In this document: positions 11,418-21,259 of the stretch, piece by piece | How positions within the stretch are numbered: the stretch's first letter is position 1 | Layout of the letters: each line of letters begins with the position of its first letter | NCBI GenBank assembly: GCA_933207985.1 | Contig: OW240921.1 | Location: 114,115,492 to 114,179,491, forward strand | Direction of reading: 5' to 3' | Length of the DNA: 64,000 nt | DNA from: Pelobates cultripes | Taxonomy: Eukaryota > Chordata > Amphibia > Anura > Pelobatidae | Position numbers and translations under genes: made by a program | Notes under the pieces: generated by a model | What the model saw: the letters and a program-made list of their open reading frames with translations, nothing else | Databases searched by the model: none | Told to the model about the DNA's origin: nothing

Positions 11418-11538
11418 TGATGTAGAAAAATAATCTAGGCACTCCAAAATGTTCCACAAAAGTAGGCAATTTTGTTGGACCCGAGCACAAAAGAACAACG
11501 TTTCGACCCCTTAGGGCCTTTGCATTTCCATCACCTAT
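11418..11538 (-). mobile_element. 121-bp retroposon with degenerate hammerhead-like motif
   Basis: Flanked by a perfect 15-bp direct repeat, ACTTGAAAATCAAGG, at 11403-11417 and 11539-11553. The minus strand carries GGCCCTAAGGGGTCGAAACGTTG (within 11496-11525), which matches stem II plus the GAAAC box of a hammerhead; the CUGANGA box is degraded to ATGCAAA. Length, target duplication and motif suggest a tiny non-autonomous relative of PLE termini. The second copy is at 24907-25027. Confidence 0.55.
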
Positions 11539-11987
11539 ACTTGAAAATCAAGGGGCACACATTTGATAGCTGGATAATATTGGGGGATGGTAGAGAGTGC
11601 TTGAAAATTCTGTGCTGCATTCTGCAGGCCCATGAAGGTTAGGTTGGATTTCAGTCTTTTCCTAATGCTGTATTGATAAAGAAGGCCCCAAAAGACTTAC
11701 ATTCTGAAATCATTATGTATTGACAAGAGAATTACAAAATGTAGGGAATTTTGCATCAAATGTTGCATTTCTATTGTAAGTTGGTCACATTTCGCTCTTT
11801 AGTAAATAACCCTGTAAGAGATCAGTGTAATTATTAAGAGGTTATCTGAGTGATTACTTAAAAAATAAATGATTTGGTCAGCTGAAGTCATGAGCACATT
11901 GTAATATATAATCATGTTGACATTGACTTACACTGACTCATGATAAGTCTCTTGTCAGTTAGTCAACAGGATCCACTAACTGATAAT

Positions 11988-12008
11988 GTTAATTAACAAA
12001 GTATATAA
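11988..12008 (+). promoter_or_regulatory. Candidate core promoter of copy B (TATA, possible HNF1-like site)
   Basis: TATATAA at 12002-12008 lies 48-54 bases before the ATG of exon 1. GTTAATTAAC at 11988-11997 resembles half-sites bound by HNF1, a liver factor reported to act on mammalian NNMT. The TATA word is seen directly; binding is inference. The same block is at 25477-25497 before copy C. Confidence 0.4.
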
Positions 12009-12055
12009 CAGCTTGCTGAAGACATTATCGTTATAGAACACTACAGGCATTCAAG

Positions 12056-13120
12056 ATGGACCCCAGCTCTCACAAACGCTATCATCTACATGAATGGGAA
12101 CCAACAGACATGTTTAATACATATTATTCTGGAACAACTGAAAAATATATCACTGAAGAGTCTGTGAGATTTACAGTTGAACAACTTTATAAAGTGATAG
12201 GGCAAGGTATGCTATGTTTAATACATTAATACATTTAAAAAACACTACACCTTGGTATTATATATATATATATTTTTTAATTCTTTATTTTTTGCAGTGC
12301 ATAGAGTAACATACAGGTATTTCTGGACATCATAGTAAGACAATGAGTTAATAATAAAAGAGTAGCTTAGTACACCAAAGGTAATGCACGTTTTGTGTAA
12401 TAGTATAAGCACTATGCACAGCCTTTCAGCGAGTAGCAGGAGGAAAATTAACATAATGAGCATCAACAGGTCTTTGGTAGAAATTGTAAGAGTAAATAAG
12501 GAATGAAAACCTACAGCTTGTCTATAAGTGTAAGCTTTGAGGAGACCCCCCAATCAGGTATTATGTGAAACAAGTTTGTAGTTGTATAATGCTTCCAAAA
12601 TAAATGTTTTCTTAGGATTTTGTTTTAAAGTTTGTAAAATAAGTTATGTCTTAATTCTTCAAAAAAAGTATGAACCTTAGGAAAGCCTTGATGGGTGGCT
12701 TGGAAGTAGAGTTGTAAAAATGAAGAAAAGTTTTCTAAAATGATATAAAATATTTAATAGTTATTGTTTTTGATATTCAAAATGTATTCAAAATTATGAC
12801 CTCTTCCAATTAAATCCAAGTGAAAACAAGATTATACAAGATTATACAAAGTAAAGTTTTTTTTTTTGCTTTGTTTGTTTATTTTTTTTATCTTGGGTAT
12901 TTTTCTACGCAGGTCAAATTCAAGGAGACTATTTGATTGATATTTCTGCTGGCTGTCACATTCACCATCTATTGCCCATTTTTGAGTTTTTTAGAGAAAT
13001 TATTATTTTAGAATTTAGTGATCTCTGTGTGAAGGAACTAGTGAAATGGAAGCATAAGGAGTCTGAAAGTTATGACTGGACTCACGCCTTATTGATTATG
13101 GCAGAATTGCAAGGTACGAG
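12056..13120 (+). pseudogene. NNMT/INMT-like methyltransferase, copy B, exons 1-2 only
   Basis: Exon 1 is 12056-12206 (ATG, 50 codons plus one base, then GT donor). Exon 2 is 12913-13120, after a TTTTCTACGCAG acceptor and before a GTAAGG donor. Phases (1, then 2) and lengths equal those of copy C, and the protein is the same: MDPSSHKRYHLHEWEPTDMF..., then GDYLIDISAGCHIHHLLP, the SAM-binding motif I (human NNMT has IDIGSGPTIYQ), and HALLIMAELQGTR. Exon 3 is not found: intron 2 is interrupted by a PLE at 14797 and the sequence then runs into a second PLE and a gap. So copy B is either a disrupted gene, a gene whose exon 3 is lost in the gap, or the other allele of copy C. The reading frame itself shows no damage. 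Confidence 0.8.
12262..12556 (-). mobile_element. Short retroposon in intron 1 of copy B
   Basis: Flanked by GGTATTAT at 12254-12261 and 12557-12564. On the minus strand it ends in GCAAAAAATAAAGAATTAAAAAA followed by AT repeats. The tail resembles the ends of the L1-type elements at 2003 and 36496. The second copy (25751-26051) differs mainly in the length of the AT repeat. Confidence 0.6.
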
Positions 13121-13464
13121 GTAAGGATCTAGCTACCAGCCATGTTTTTGATGATTATTGATTTAAAATAAATGTCCATAAACTTTAAAGTTATTTAAAG
13201 AAGTAATATACAACTGGAAGGCAAATATATCCATGTAGTTGATCAGGGACAGAATTGTGTTCTTTTTGACTATTAATTTATTGTTTCTATTCTCTGTCAC
13301 ACAGACATTCACACATCTCAAAAGAATGGATGAGTCTCTCTATACAGATATTGATTCTTAAAGACTTATTAGTGAAATGTAATACAGGTAGTCTTCACTT
13401 TGCAACCTACCTGCAAAACAACGGCTCAGAGTTACAGCCAGCTCTGAAGTGCTGAGATTAGACC

Positions 13465-14298
13465 TTAAAGGGACATTGTAGTCACTATAACCATTTCATC
13501 TCATTGAATTGGTTATAGTGCCTGGAGTTCCCTGGCACTGTCCCTCCACTCAGTGTTGCACCATGCCACAACATAAGAGTCCCTGGCCACCTACAGTCCA
13601 GCCCCTTCTGTATGTGTAGCTAAGGCAGAGATTACTCACTTCCTTGTTGTCATACCCATTCATACCGTCAGTATGAATAAGAACAAAGAGGAACTACAAT
13701 TGGTGTATATAAAATTAAACACCATAAAAAATAGAAACTAAGATACATTCACAAACGTATGGATAAAATTGGTGGATTATAATCAAAAATGAAGACTTCT
13801 TTTCTTCTCTTCTCTCACTCTTTATGCTTTCAGGGTAAGAGAGGAATATAAAACATAGTGTATACCTGTATATACACAAAATAAATACTTTATTAGATTG
13901 CACTCACAGGAAATCAGTAGTTAAAAAGCCGATCAGATTCTCAGAGAAAAACAGGAAGAAGCTGGTAAACACCCAGGATAAGAAGCATGCGAATATGAAA
14001 CAAAATATATAATAAAAAATGCAGTATAAAAGCAATCCTGCCACCCTACGTTTTTTATCCTAAGACTTTGTCAGGGGCATCCGGCTATTGTCCTACAGTC
14101 TTGTCTTCCAATACCATTTAAATGTCCCGCTTGTTTCTTTCTCAAAGTTTGTAAGCCAATCCGGAACAAGTCCTTCATTAAATCCACCTGTAAAAAATAA
14201 ACGTAATTCAGCAACCGGGGATTGGGAGGTGGGAGGGAGAGGGGACCTGCAGTGCCAGGAAAATGGATTGTTTTCCTGGCACTGGAGTTTCCCTTTAA
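13465..14298. mobile_element. TTAA-flanked (piggyBac-type) MITE with a nested insertion
   Basis: Left end TTAAAGGGACATTGTAGTCA and right end ...ACTCCAGTGCC inverted as CTGGAGTTTCCCTTTAA: both sides finish in TTAA with a CCCTTT/AAAGGG inverted repeat, as in piggyBac-type MITEs. The middle (~13690-14100) looks like another insertion with a hammerhead-like motif. The copy in duplication 1 is at 26960-27793. Confidence 0.6.
14044..14077 (-). ncRNA. Hammerhead-like motif (degenerate)
   Basis: Minus strand: CCC-CTGACAA-A-GTCTTAGGAT-AAAAAACGTA-GGG. The CUGACAA box and the CCC/GGG closing pairs fit a hammerhead; the GAAA box has become AAAA and stem II is weak. The copy at 27539-27572 is the same. 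Confidence 0.35.
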
Positions 14299-15476
14299 CA
14301 AGGCCACATGGCTATGTGGGTGGTAATATGGCTTCATATGATGTACCTTTTTATGACATAATTTAGCGTAGCAACACAACTTCCCAGCATGCATTTTTAG
14401 AATCATTATATATTACATGGAATTTCCAGAAATCCATTTAACTATTGGCAAATAAATACGAGATTTGTGAAAAAATTTATCAAATTGATTTGTCTGAAAA
14501 AAACACCTTTGATGCGTATTCAAACTAATCGATTTGTTCTGAAAATAAATGGAAATTCCAACTCTGAAATACAACATTAACGGAAACAGCTCATCTGCTT
14601 AAAACAAATTGAGGGGTTTTGATATGAATACATCAGTTAATTATCAGATTACTCATAATGTTTATTGATAAACCGAACTATTGCACAAGTCTAATAGATA
14701 TGTTGAACAATTTGACAAGACTTATTTCCAAATAAGTAAAAACAAAACAGAGAAAATCAATGCTCCTTATAAACACATACTACAGATCACGTGTTATAAG
14801 AAAAAGAAGAAAAAAGGCTGCGCACTCAGATAAAATTGGAAAAAAATAAAATAAAAAAGTTATTTTTAAATAAAATAGAGTCCAATTGGAAAGAAGGAAA
14901 AGTCCAATATTATTGTCCTTACAGATAGTCTTTGTTGTTGACGTCTTCTACTTTGTAGTGAGTCCACTTATATGAAAGATAAAAAGAGAGAGGGGGACAA
15001 CCAATAGTGTAGTATGTAGAGTTCTAATATGGATGTGTAGAAATAATAATATAAAACTCACATTTATCAGAGCTAATGTCCTAGCTCTGGAATAAAGCGC
15101 ATACGGCGGTTTGATCCCCGCTTATGGGATATAGATGGGTTCCTCTCTGTGATACGTGTCCAGTTTCTCGAAATAAAAGAGACAGCCAATAGTGCTCACT
15201 GTATAGCAATATTGATAAAATAATAAAAGAATGTACTTACAAAACCAGAGCAGACCAACTGCTCCGTGATGACAGCTTGGGTGGATTGATCCCCACCTTG
15301 GATTTCTTTAAATGCAGGAAACTTCCAGGGGTTTTCAGGTTTTTTTAAAACCAATAAAAATAATAATTAAAAAGCCAGGGTAAAAAGAGTATTATGTGTC
15401 TATAAAAAAAGATTATTGGCACAAACAAATGACCAAAAAATACTTTAATATATTTACAAACACAATAATTAAATAT

Positions 15477-15511
15477 CCATAACGCGTTTCGTCTAAGACT
15501 TTATCAAATGG
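15477..15511 (-). ncRNA. Hammerhead-ribozyme-like fold in the pseudo-LTR of PLE A
   Basis: Minus strand in order: CCAT (stem I), TTGATAA (core box, normally CUGANGA), A, GTC-TTA-GAC (stem II hairpin), GAAA, ACGCGT (self-complementary stem III core), T, ATGG (stem I). Stem I CCAT/ATGG and stem II both pair. Hammerheads in PLE pseudo-LTRs are established; the short palindromic stem III fits the known minimal form that works as a dimer. Departures: U-A in place of the conserved C3-G8 pair, and one extra A before stem II, so cleavage activity is uncertain. Confidence 0.6.
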
Positions 15512-16231
15512 AATAACAGATGATACCTGGCTTGTAGGTGTTATATAGGAACATAACTCATTTGAATTTGGCGCCAAAAATTGGTCCGTCCAATCAGAAA
15601 CAGAATCACATTTAAAACTTAAAATATGTTCAAAACTTAGTCAGTATACAATTTATAGTAATATAACTTGTTTCTAATGGTTAGAAATCAAAAACGAGGG
15701 TTGGAAAGTATAATTTAGAACATTTTAAAACGATCACGTGACATACGGCACTTCCGCATTTCGGAAGTTTTCGCCGCAATGCCTTATGGGAAATGTAGTT
15801 AAAAGTTAGCCGCGACCGGCGGCCGCATACAGAAATAAAAAAAAACGATAATCATACATAACCTAAGGAGATTTAGTGCCTTGGAGGCATTTTCATTGTA
15901 GAGCATAGATTTTAAGTTATAAATAAAACAGGTAGGCAGGGGGGCACATAACTAATACATTACTTCCTCAAAATGGAGGTTTTTGCCCAAGTGCAACCTG
16001 GGAAATGTAGTTATCTTTAAAAATAAATAAATAAAAAATGAAGTATGGAAGTTTCACCATTGCAAATTAAAATAAAGATATACAGAATAAGAACTTAATT
16101 TGTAAAATACTGGCAACATTAATACAATAAAAAATAGATGTATAAAAAGGGATTGTATACATAAAAGGAATATATAAGCCATTCATATTATAGACAGCAA
16201 TAAATAATACAAATATTATTTAACATAAAAG

Positions 16232-18562
16232 TCATAAAAAATTGTGTAGATCAAAGTCAGCATTAAGACCATGGGGTATAAGAGTCTGAAGTTTATACAC
16301 CCATTCCATCTCGGTTTTTCCAAGCAGTTTTTTTATGTCACCTCCACGCCAAGAGGTAAAGCATTTTTTTATACCCATGCATTTTAATAGGCGTGGGTCC
16401 TTATTGTGCATAATAAAATGTTTGGATACTGTATGATTTAAGTATCCATTTTTAATATTTCTGCAATGTTCGCTTAGCCTTATCTTTAAGCACCTTGTGG
16501 TCATCCCCACATATTGGAGGCCACATGGGCACTCAAGCAGATAAATAACATTTTTCGTATTGCAGCATATAAAATCATAAATATTGTACACTTTTTTTGT
16601 CTGATTAGACATAAAACTTGAGACTTTTGATGAAATAAAATGATCAGTGGTTTTGCATACAATACATTGTTTACATCTATAAAAACCCTTTGTCTGGGGA
16701 AAAAAAGACAGATTTTTGGGAGGAGATTTTTTAGTAAAATTAGTAGTTAGAATAGATTTGAAATTGGGTGCTCCTCTAAAAACAATATTTGGATGAACAG
16801 GTATAATAGAGCTAAGTATCTCATCATGTTTGAGTATATGCCAGTGTTTTCTTATTATTCGTTTAACATCTTTACTTTTATTATTAAAATTAAAAATAAC
16901 TGGGAGTACTATTGGTTCATTGTTTTCTTTGTTTTTGTATGTTAAAAGTTCTTTTCGTTCTTTTTGTTTGACAGTATTTATAGTAGTGTTCAATTCTGAT
17001 TCTGAATATTTTTTTTCCATGAATTTATTTTTTAAAAAATCCGCTTGTTCATTAAAATCTGTAAGTTCTGAGCAATTTCTCCGGAGGCGTAAAAACTGGC
17101 TTTTTGGAGCACTTTCAAGCCAGGGCTTATAATGGCAACTGGATCTGTCTATAGCCGTATTTACACATACTTTTTTAAAAAATGTTTTTGTTTGGACTTG
17201 TCCATTGTTGATAAAAATATTAAGATCTAGAAAATTTATGGATTCTTTACTAAATTCGTGTGTAAGAATAATGCCCCTATTATTGGTATTTAAATGATTA
17301 ATAAAATCAATAAGATGGTTCTCTTGTCCATCCCAAATAAAAAAGAGGTCATCTATGTATCGAAAATAAGAGACTAGGTTTGCCCGCCATTGGTGATTTC
17401 CCCAGATGGCTTCAGATTCCCAGTTAGCCATAAACAAATTTGCATAACTGGGGGCAAACCTAGTCCCCATAGCATTACCCCTTTTTTGCAAGTAAAATGA
17501 ATCTAAAAACCAGAAATAATTGTTTTTTAAAATAATATTTATACCTTCTATTATAAAATCTATTTGGATATCGGGAATCCTAGCTTCATGAATTAAAATT
17601 TCTTTTATAGCTTGACAGCCAATGTCATGAGGAATAATAGTATAAAGAGACTGTACGTCGCATGTGACTAGTATAAAACTATTTTTCCAAGTAAAATCAT
17701 TTAAAAATTTTAAAAGTGACATAGAGTCTTTTAGATAGGATTTCATGAGTTTGACCGAAGGCTGAAGAAGGGTATCAATATATTGGGAAAGGTTACATAA
17801 AAGAGAACCTATCCCAGAAACAATAGGTCTACCTGGGGGGTGTTGCTCATTTTTATGAATTTAGGGGAGAAAGTAGATGACAGGAGTAATCGGGAATTTT
17901 TTGTTTAAAAAATTAAATTCATGTTTGTTTAAAATATTTAGATTAAGACCTTTGTTTAAAAAATTAAGTAAAATAGTTTGTATATTTTTAGTAGGGTCAG
18001 ATACAAGTTGTTCGTATATTTTAATATCTTTCAATTGTCTGTGAGCTTCATCAATGTACATTTTGCTAGACTGAATGACTACTCCACCTCCTTTGTCGGC
18101 TGATTTAATAACAATGTTTTTATCATTTTGGAGTTCTTTGATTGCCTGTCTCTCGGCATTTGTGAGATTATTAGTATCATATTTCTTATATTTAATTTTT
18201 TCTAAATCTTTGTGAACAAGTTTCTCAAATAAAATCAAAGGGGCTGATTTAAAATGAGATGGGTAAAACTTAGATTTTTCTCTAAGGTGTGTATTTAAAA
18301 ATGGACTTTTATCTGTGTTTTGTAAGGGGGGTGGAGTGGTTAAAATTGGTTCTTTGTCATCTTTACTTATAAAAAATCTTTTAAGTGTAGCCTTTCTAAC
18401 AAATTTGTTTATATCAAGAAAGGCTTGAAATGAATTAAAAGATGAGGTAGGGGCAAATTTAAGACCTTTACTTAAAACAGACAGTTGTGCAGCTGTTAAA
18501 ACTTTTTGAGAGAGATTAAAAATGCCATTGCACGAGTTGGTAGAGGGTATTATTGTCTTTCT
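16232..18562 (-). pseudogene. PLE A reverse transcriptase + GIY-YIG endonuclease (one nonsense codon)
   Basis: Penelope proteins copy their RNA by target-primed reverse transcription with a telomerase-related RT and a GIY-YIG nuclease. In frame from about 18562 the minus strand reads LSVLSKGLKFAPTSSFN, SADKGGGVVI, FLP-stop-IHKNEQHPPGRPIVS (stop at 17861-17863; PLE B has Lys there, giving the PLE hallmark LPKIHK), TCDVQSLYTIIPHD (motif A), AMGTRFAPSYANLFM (motif B), FRYIDDLFF (motif C, 17348-17359), INFLDLNIFI, then a Cys-rich linker CKQCIVCKTTDH and the GIY-YIG domain CPCGLQYVGMTTR...RLSEH...WRGG...EMEWVYKL. The frame opens inside the end of ORF1, which it overlaps in a different frame. Length and motif order are normal for the family. 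The single stop probably inactivates this copy. Confidence 0.9.
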
Positions 18563-19683
18563 AGTCTTTCTCTTTTGTTGCCGTCTTCCACTTCGTCTTC
18601 CTCTAAACTTAAAATTCTTTTTTGGGAGCGTGATGGGTGTGGTGTCTGGGCTAATGCTGGTTGGTGAGTACGTATCTCTAAAAAATGATCCTCGTTGTCA
18701 AAGTCTGAATCGACTGATAGTAATTGATACCTATTAGTGTGATTTGGAATAGTAGGTGATTTAGAGTAATTGGAATATGTATTATGATCATTGGTATACC
18801 TGGGTCTTTGTGGTTTTGGTGAAAAGTTGAAACCAGAAAAATTTTGATATTTAGGTGATCGGGGTGCAGGATTATAATTTCGATGAGGAAATTTTCTTTG
18901 TTTGTGTGAGGGTAGTTGGTATGCATTAGTGTTACCTTGAAATGGAAATTTGGAAGAAACGTGAGATTGATGGGGAAAAGTTTTTGATGTGAGTGGGGAT
19001 TGGTGATAGGATCTCCGTGTAGTATTGTTCTGATAATTTTGGGGTGGGTGTTGTGACATATTGTTGTAAGAATAAGCATTTTTGTACGCATAGTTTTGGT
19101 GATTAGGTCTAGAGGAGTAATTTTCTGAGGTATACTTTTTTTTGTAATGGTAAGTTCTTACTTGTTTGTTAGAGTAGTCGGTTTTATCTCGAATATATTT
19201 TTTGATTTTTAGGTGTTTTGTGTCAACTTCAACCTTTTCAATTTTATTTTGAATAAGTATGGAGTTTTGTTTATAAGCCTTAGTTTCGGTGAATGGTAGA
19301 AGTTGTTCTCTAAGTTCGTTTATCTCGATGTCTAGAACAGACAATTTTTTACTTTTCTTGACTATTAGTGTTTCCATTAAACCGAAAGTGCATAGCTCTA
19401 ATTTATTGTTCCACTCCTCCATAAACTCAAGATCATCTTGATCAGAAGTGGGTAATTTTAGAAGCCTTAAACCACGGGGGGTAATTTGCTCATCTATGTA
19501 TTTTTTAAAAGTGGCAATTTCCCATTTAAGCTTTATTTCTGTGGATAGGGCTTTCTCTAATTTCATAAAGAGATCTTGTTGGTTGGAGTATTGAGGAATT
19601 GTTTGTATAGTATTAATTATCTCTGTATTAAATACATTATTTACATCAATAGTATATTTGTTTCTGAATTCAAAGATAGACAT
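18550..19683 (-). CDS. PLE A ORF1, Tyr/Asn/His/Pro-rich protein (377 aa)
   Basis: An intact ORF upstream of the RT frame. The first ~170 residues are predicted helical and charged (MSIFEFRNKYTIDVNN..., EEWNNKLELCTFG, IQNKIEKVEV), suggesting a coiled coil. Residues ~175-330 are low-complexity and rich in Y, N, H, P, S and R (SYNNMSQHPPQNYQ), and the end is acidic then basic (LSLEEDEVEDGNKRERLERQ). No enzyme motif is visible. By position it is the N-terminal or ORF1-like protein of the PLE, plausibly RNA-binding; that role is inference. The motif PRGLRLLKLP near residue 72 is conserved in PLE D across its hAT insertion. The end overlaps the RT frame, so translation of RT would need a frameshift or a separate start. 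Confidence 0.75.
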   Translation of the reverse strand: MSIFEFRNKYTIDVNNVFNTEIINTIQTIPQYSNQQDLFMKLEKALSTEIKLKWEIATFKKYIDEQITPRGLRLLKLPTSDQDDLEFMEEWNNKLELCTFGLMETLIVKKSKKLSVLDIEINELREQLLPFTETKAYKQNSILIQNKIEKVEVDTKHLKIKKYIRDKTDYSNKQVRTYHYKKKYTSENYSSRPNHQNYAYKNAYSYNNMSQHPPQNYQNNTTRRSYHQSPLTSKTFPHQSHVSSKFPFQGNTNAYQLPSHKQRKFPHRNYNPAPRSPKYQNFSGFNFSPKPQRPRYTNDHNTYSNYSKSPTIPNHTNRYQLLSVDSDFDNEDHFLEIRTHQPALAQTPHPSRSQKRILSLEEDEVEDGNKRERLERQ

Positions 19684-20505
19684 TGTAAAAAGTTAAAAAG
19701 CAGCTATCCCAAAAGGGAAATTGGAGAAATGGTAACAAGGAAAAAGAGAAAGACAGCGCTAGATAACTTATAGGCAGCAACCTTTTAAAGGGGATCCCTC
19801 AAACCCTTTAATTTGGATAAAATAAGAAAAAGAAGAAAAAAGGCTGCGCACTCAGATAAAATTGGAAAAAAATTAAATAAAAAAGTTATTTTTAAATAAA
19901 ATAGAGTCCAATTGGAAAGAAGGAAAAGTCCAATATTATTGTCCTTACAGATAGTCTTTGTTGTTGACGTCTTCTACTTTGTAGTGAGTCCACTTATATG
20001 AAAGATAAAAAGAGAGAGGGGGACAACCAATAGTGTAGTATGTAGAGTTCTAATATGGATGTGTAGAAATAATAATATAAAACTCACATTTATCAGAGCT
20101 AATGTCCTAGCTCTGGAATAAAGCGCATACGGCGGTTTGATCCCCGCTTATGGGATATAGATGGGTTCCTCTCTGTGATACGTGTCCAGTTTCTCGAAAT
20201 AAAAGAGACAGCCAATAGTGCTCACTGTATAGCAATATTGATAAAATAATAAAAGAATGTACTTACAAAACCAGAGCAGACCAACTGCTCCGTGATGACA
20301 GCTTGGGTGGATTGATCCCCACCTTGGATTTCTTTAAATGCAGGAAACTTCCAGGGGTTTTCAGGTTTTTTTTTAAAAACCAATAAAAATAATAATTAAA
20401 AAGCCAGGGTAAAAAGAGTATTATGTGTCTATAAAAAAAGATTATTGGCACAAACAAATGACCAAAAAATACTTTAATATATTTACAAACACAATAATTA
20501 AATAT

Positions 20506-20540
20506 CCATAACGCGTTTCGTCTAAGACTTTATCAAATGG
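20506..20540 (-). ncRNA. Hammerhead-ribozyme-like fold in PLE B
   Basis: Identical in all paired positions to the fold at 15477-15511. It sits about 820 bases upstream of the ORF1 start of PLE A, the usual place of the ribozyme in a 5' pseudo-LTR. Confidence 0.6.
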
Positions 20541-21259
20541 AATAACAGATGATACCTGGCTTGTAGGTGTTATATAGGAACATAACTCATTTGAATTTGG
20601 CGCCAAAAATTGGTCCGTCCAATCAGAAACAGAATCACATTTAAAACTTAAAATATGTTCAAAACTTAGTCAGTATATAATTTATAGTAATATAACTTGT
20701 TTCTAATGATTAGAAATCAAAAACGAGGGTTGGAAAGTATAATTTAGAACATTTTAAAACAATCACGTGACATACGGCACTTCCGCATTTCGGAAGTTTT
20801 CGCCGCAATGCCTTATGGGAAATGTAGTTAAAAGTTAGCCGCGACCGGCGGCCGCATACAGAAATAAAAAAAAACGATAATCATACATAACCTAAAGAGA
20901 TTTAGTGCCTTGGAGGCATTTTCATTGTAGAGCATAGATTTTAAGTTATAAATAAAACAGGTAGGCAGGGGGGCACATAACTAATACATTACTTCCTCAA
21001 AATGGAGGTTTTTGCCCAAGTGCAACCTGGGAAATGTAGTTATCTTTAAAAATAAATAAATAAAAAATGAAGTATGGAAGTTTCACCATTGCAAATTTAA
21101 ATAAAGATATACAGAATAAGAACTTAATTTGTAAAATACTGGCAACATTAATACAATAAAAATAGATGTATAAAAAGGGATTGTATACATAAAAGGAATA
21201 TATAAGCCATTCATATTATAGACAGCAATAAATAATACAAATATTATTTAACATAAAAG

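Larger units (their letters stand above)
10804..12001. other. 5' flank of gene copy B
   Basis: Non-coding upstream DNA. It contains two small insertions listed separately (11196-11310 and 11418-11538) and otherwise nothing that I recognise. Confidence 0.6.
9660..14796. repeat. Large duplication 1, first copy
   Basis: This interval recurs at about 23150-28291 with an offset of 13489 (13495 after a 6-bp AT microsatellite difference near 12270). By eye the copies differ by only a few bases per kilobase. They share every nested insertion, so the duplication (or allelic split) postdates them. The first copy stops matching at 14797, where a PLE is inserted; the second continues through exon 3 of the methyltransferase. 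Confidence 0.9.
14797..19822 (-). mobile_element. Penelope-like element A, full unit
   Basis: One ~5,026-bp unit followed directly by a second, partial unit (19823-23017) with the same sequence at that offset, so the two are head-to-tail, as is common for PLEs with their pseudo-LTRs. The minus strand encodes ORF1 (19683-18550), then a reverse transcriptase-GIY-YIG ORF. The terminal region (14797 to ~16200; repeated at 19823-21230) holds a hammerhead-like fold. The insertion interrupts CACGTGTTAT; the empty site is at ~28282-28296 in duplication copy 2. Confidence 0.9.

Noticed and set aside
14071..14406. Paired ORFs on both strands, repeated at 27566-27901
   Set aside because: They lie across the right end of a TTAA-flanked MITE in intron 2 and show no protein features.
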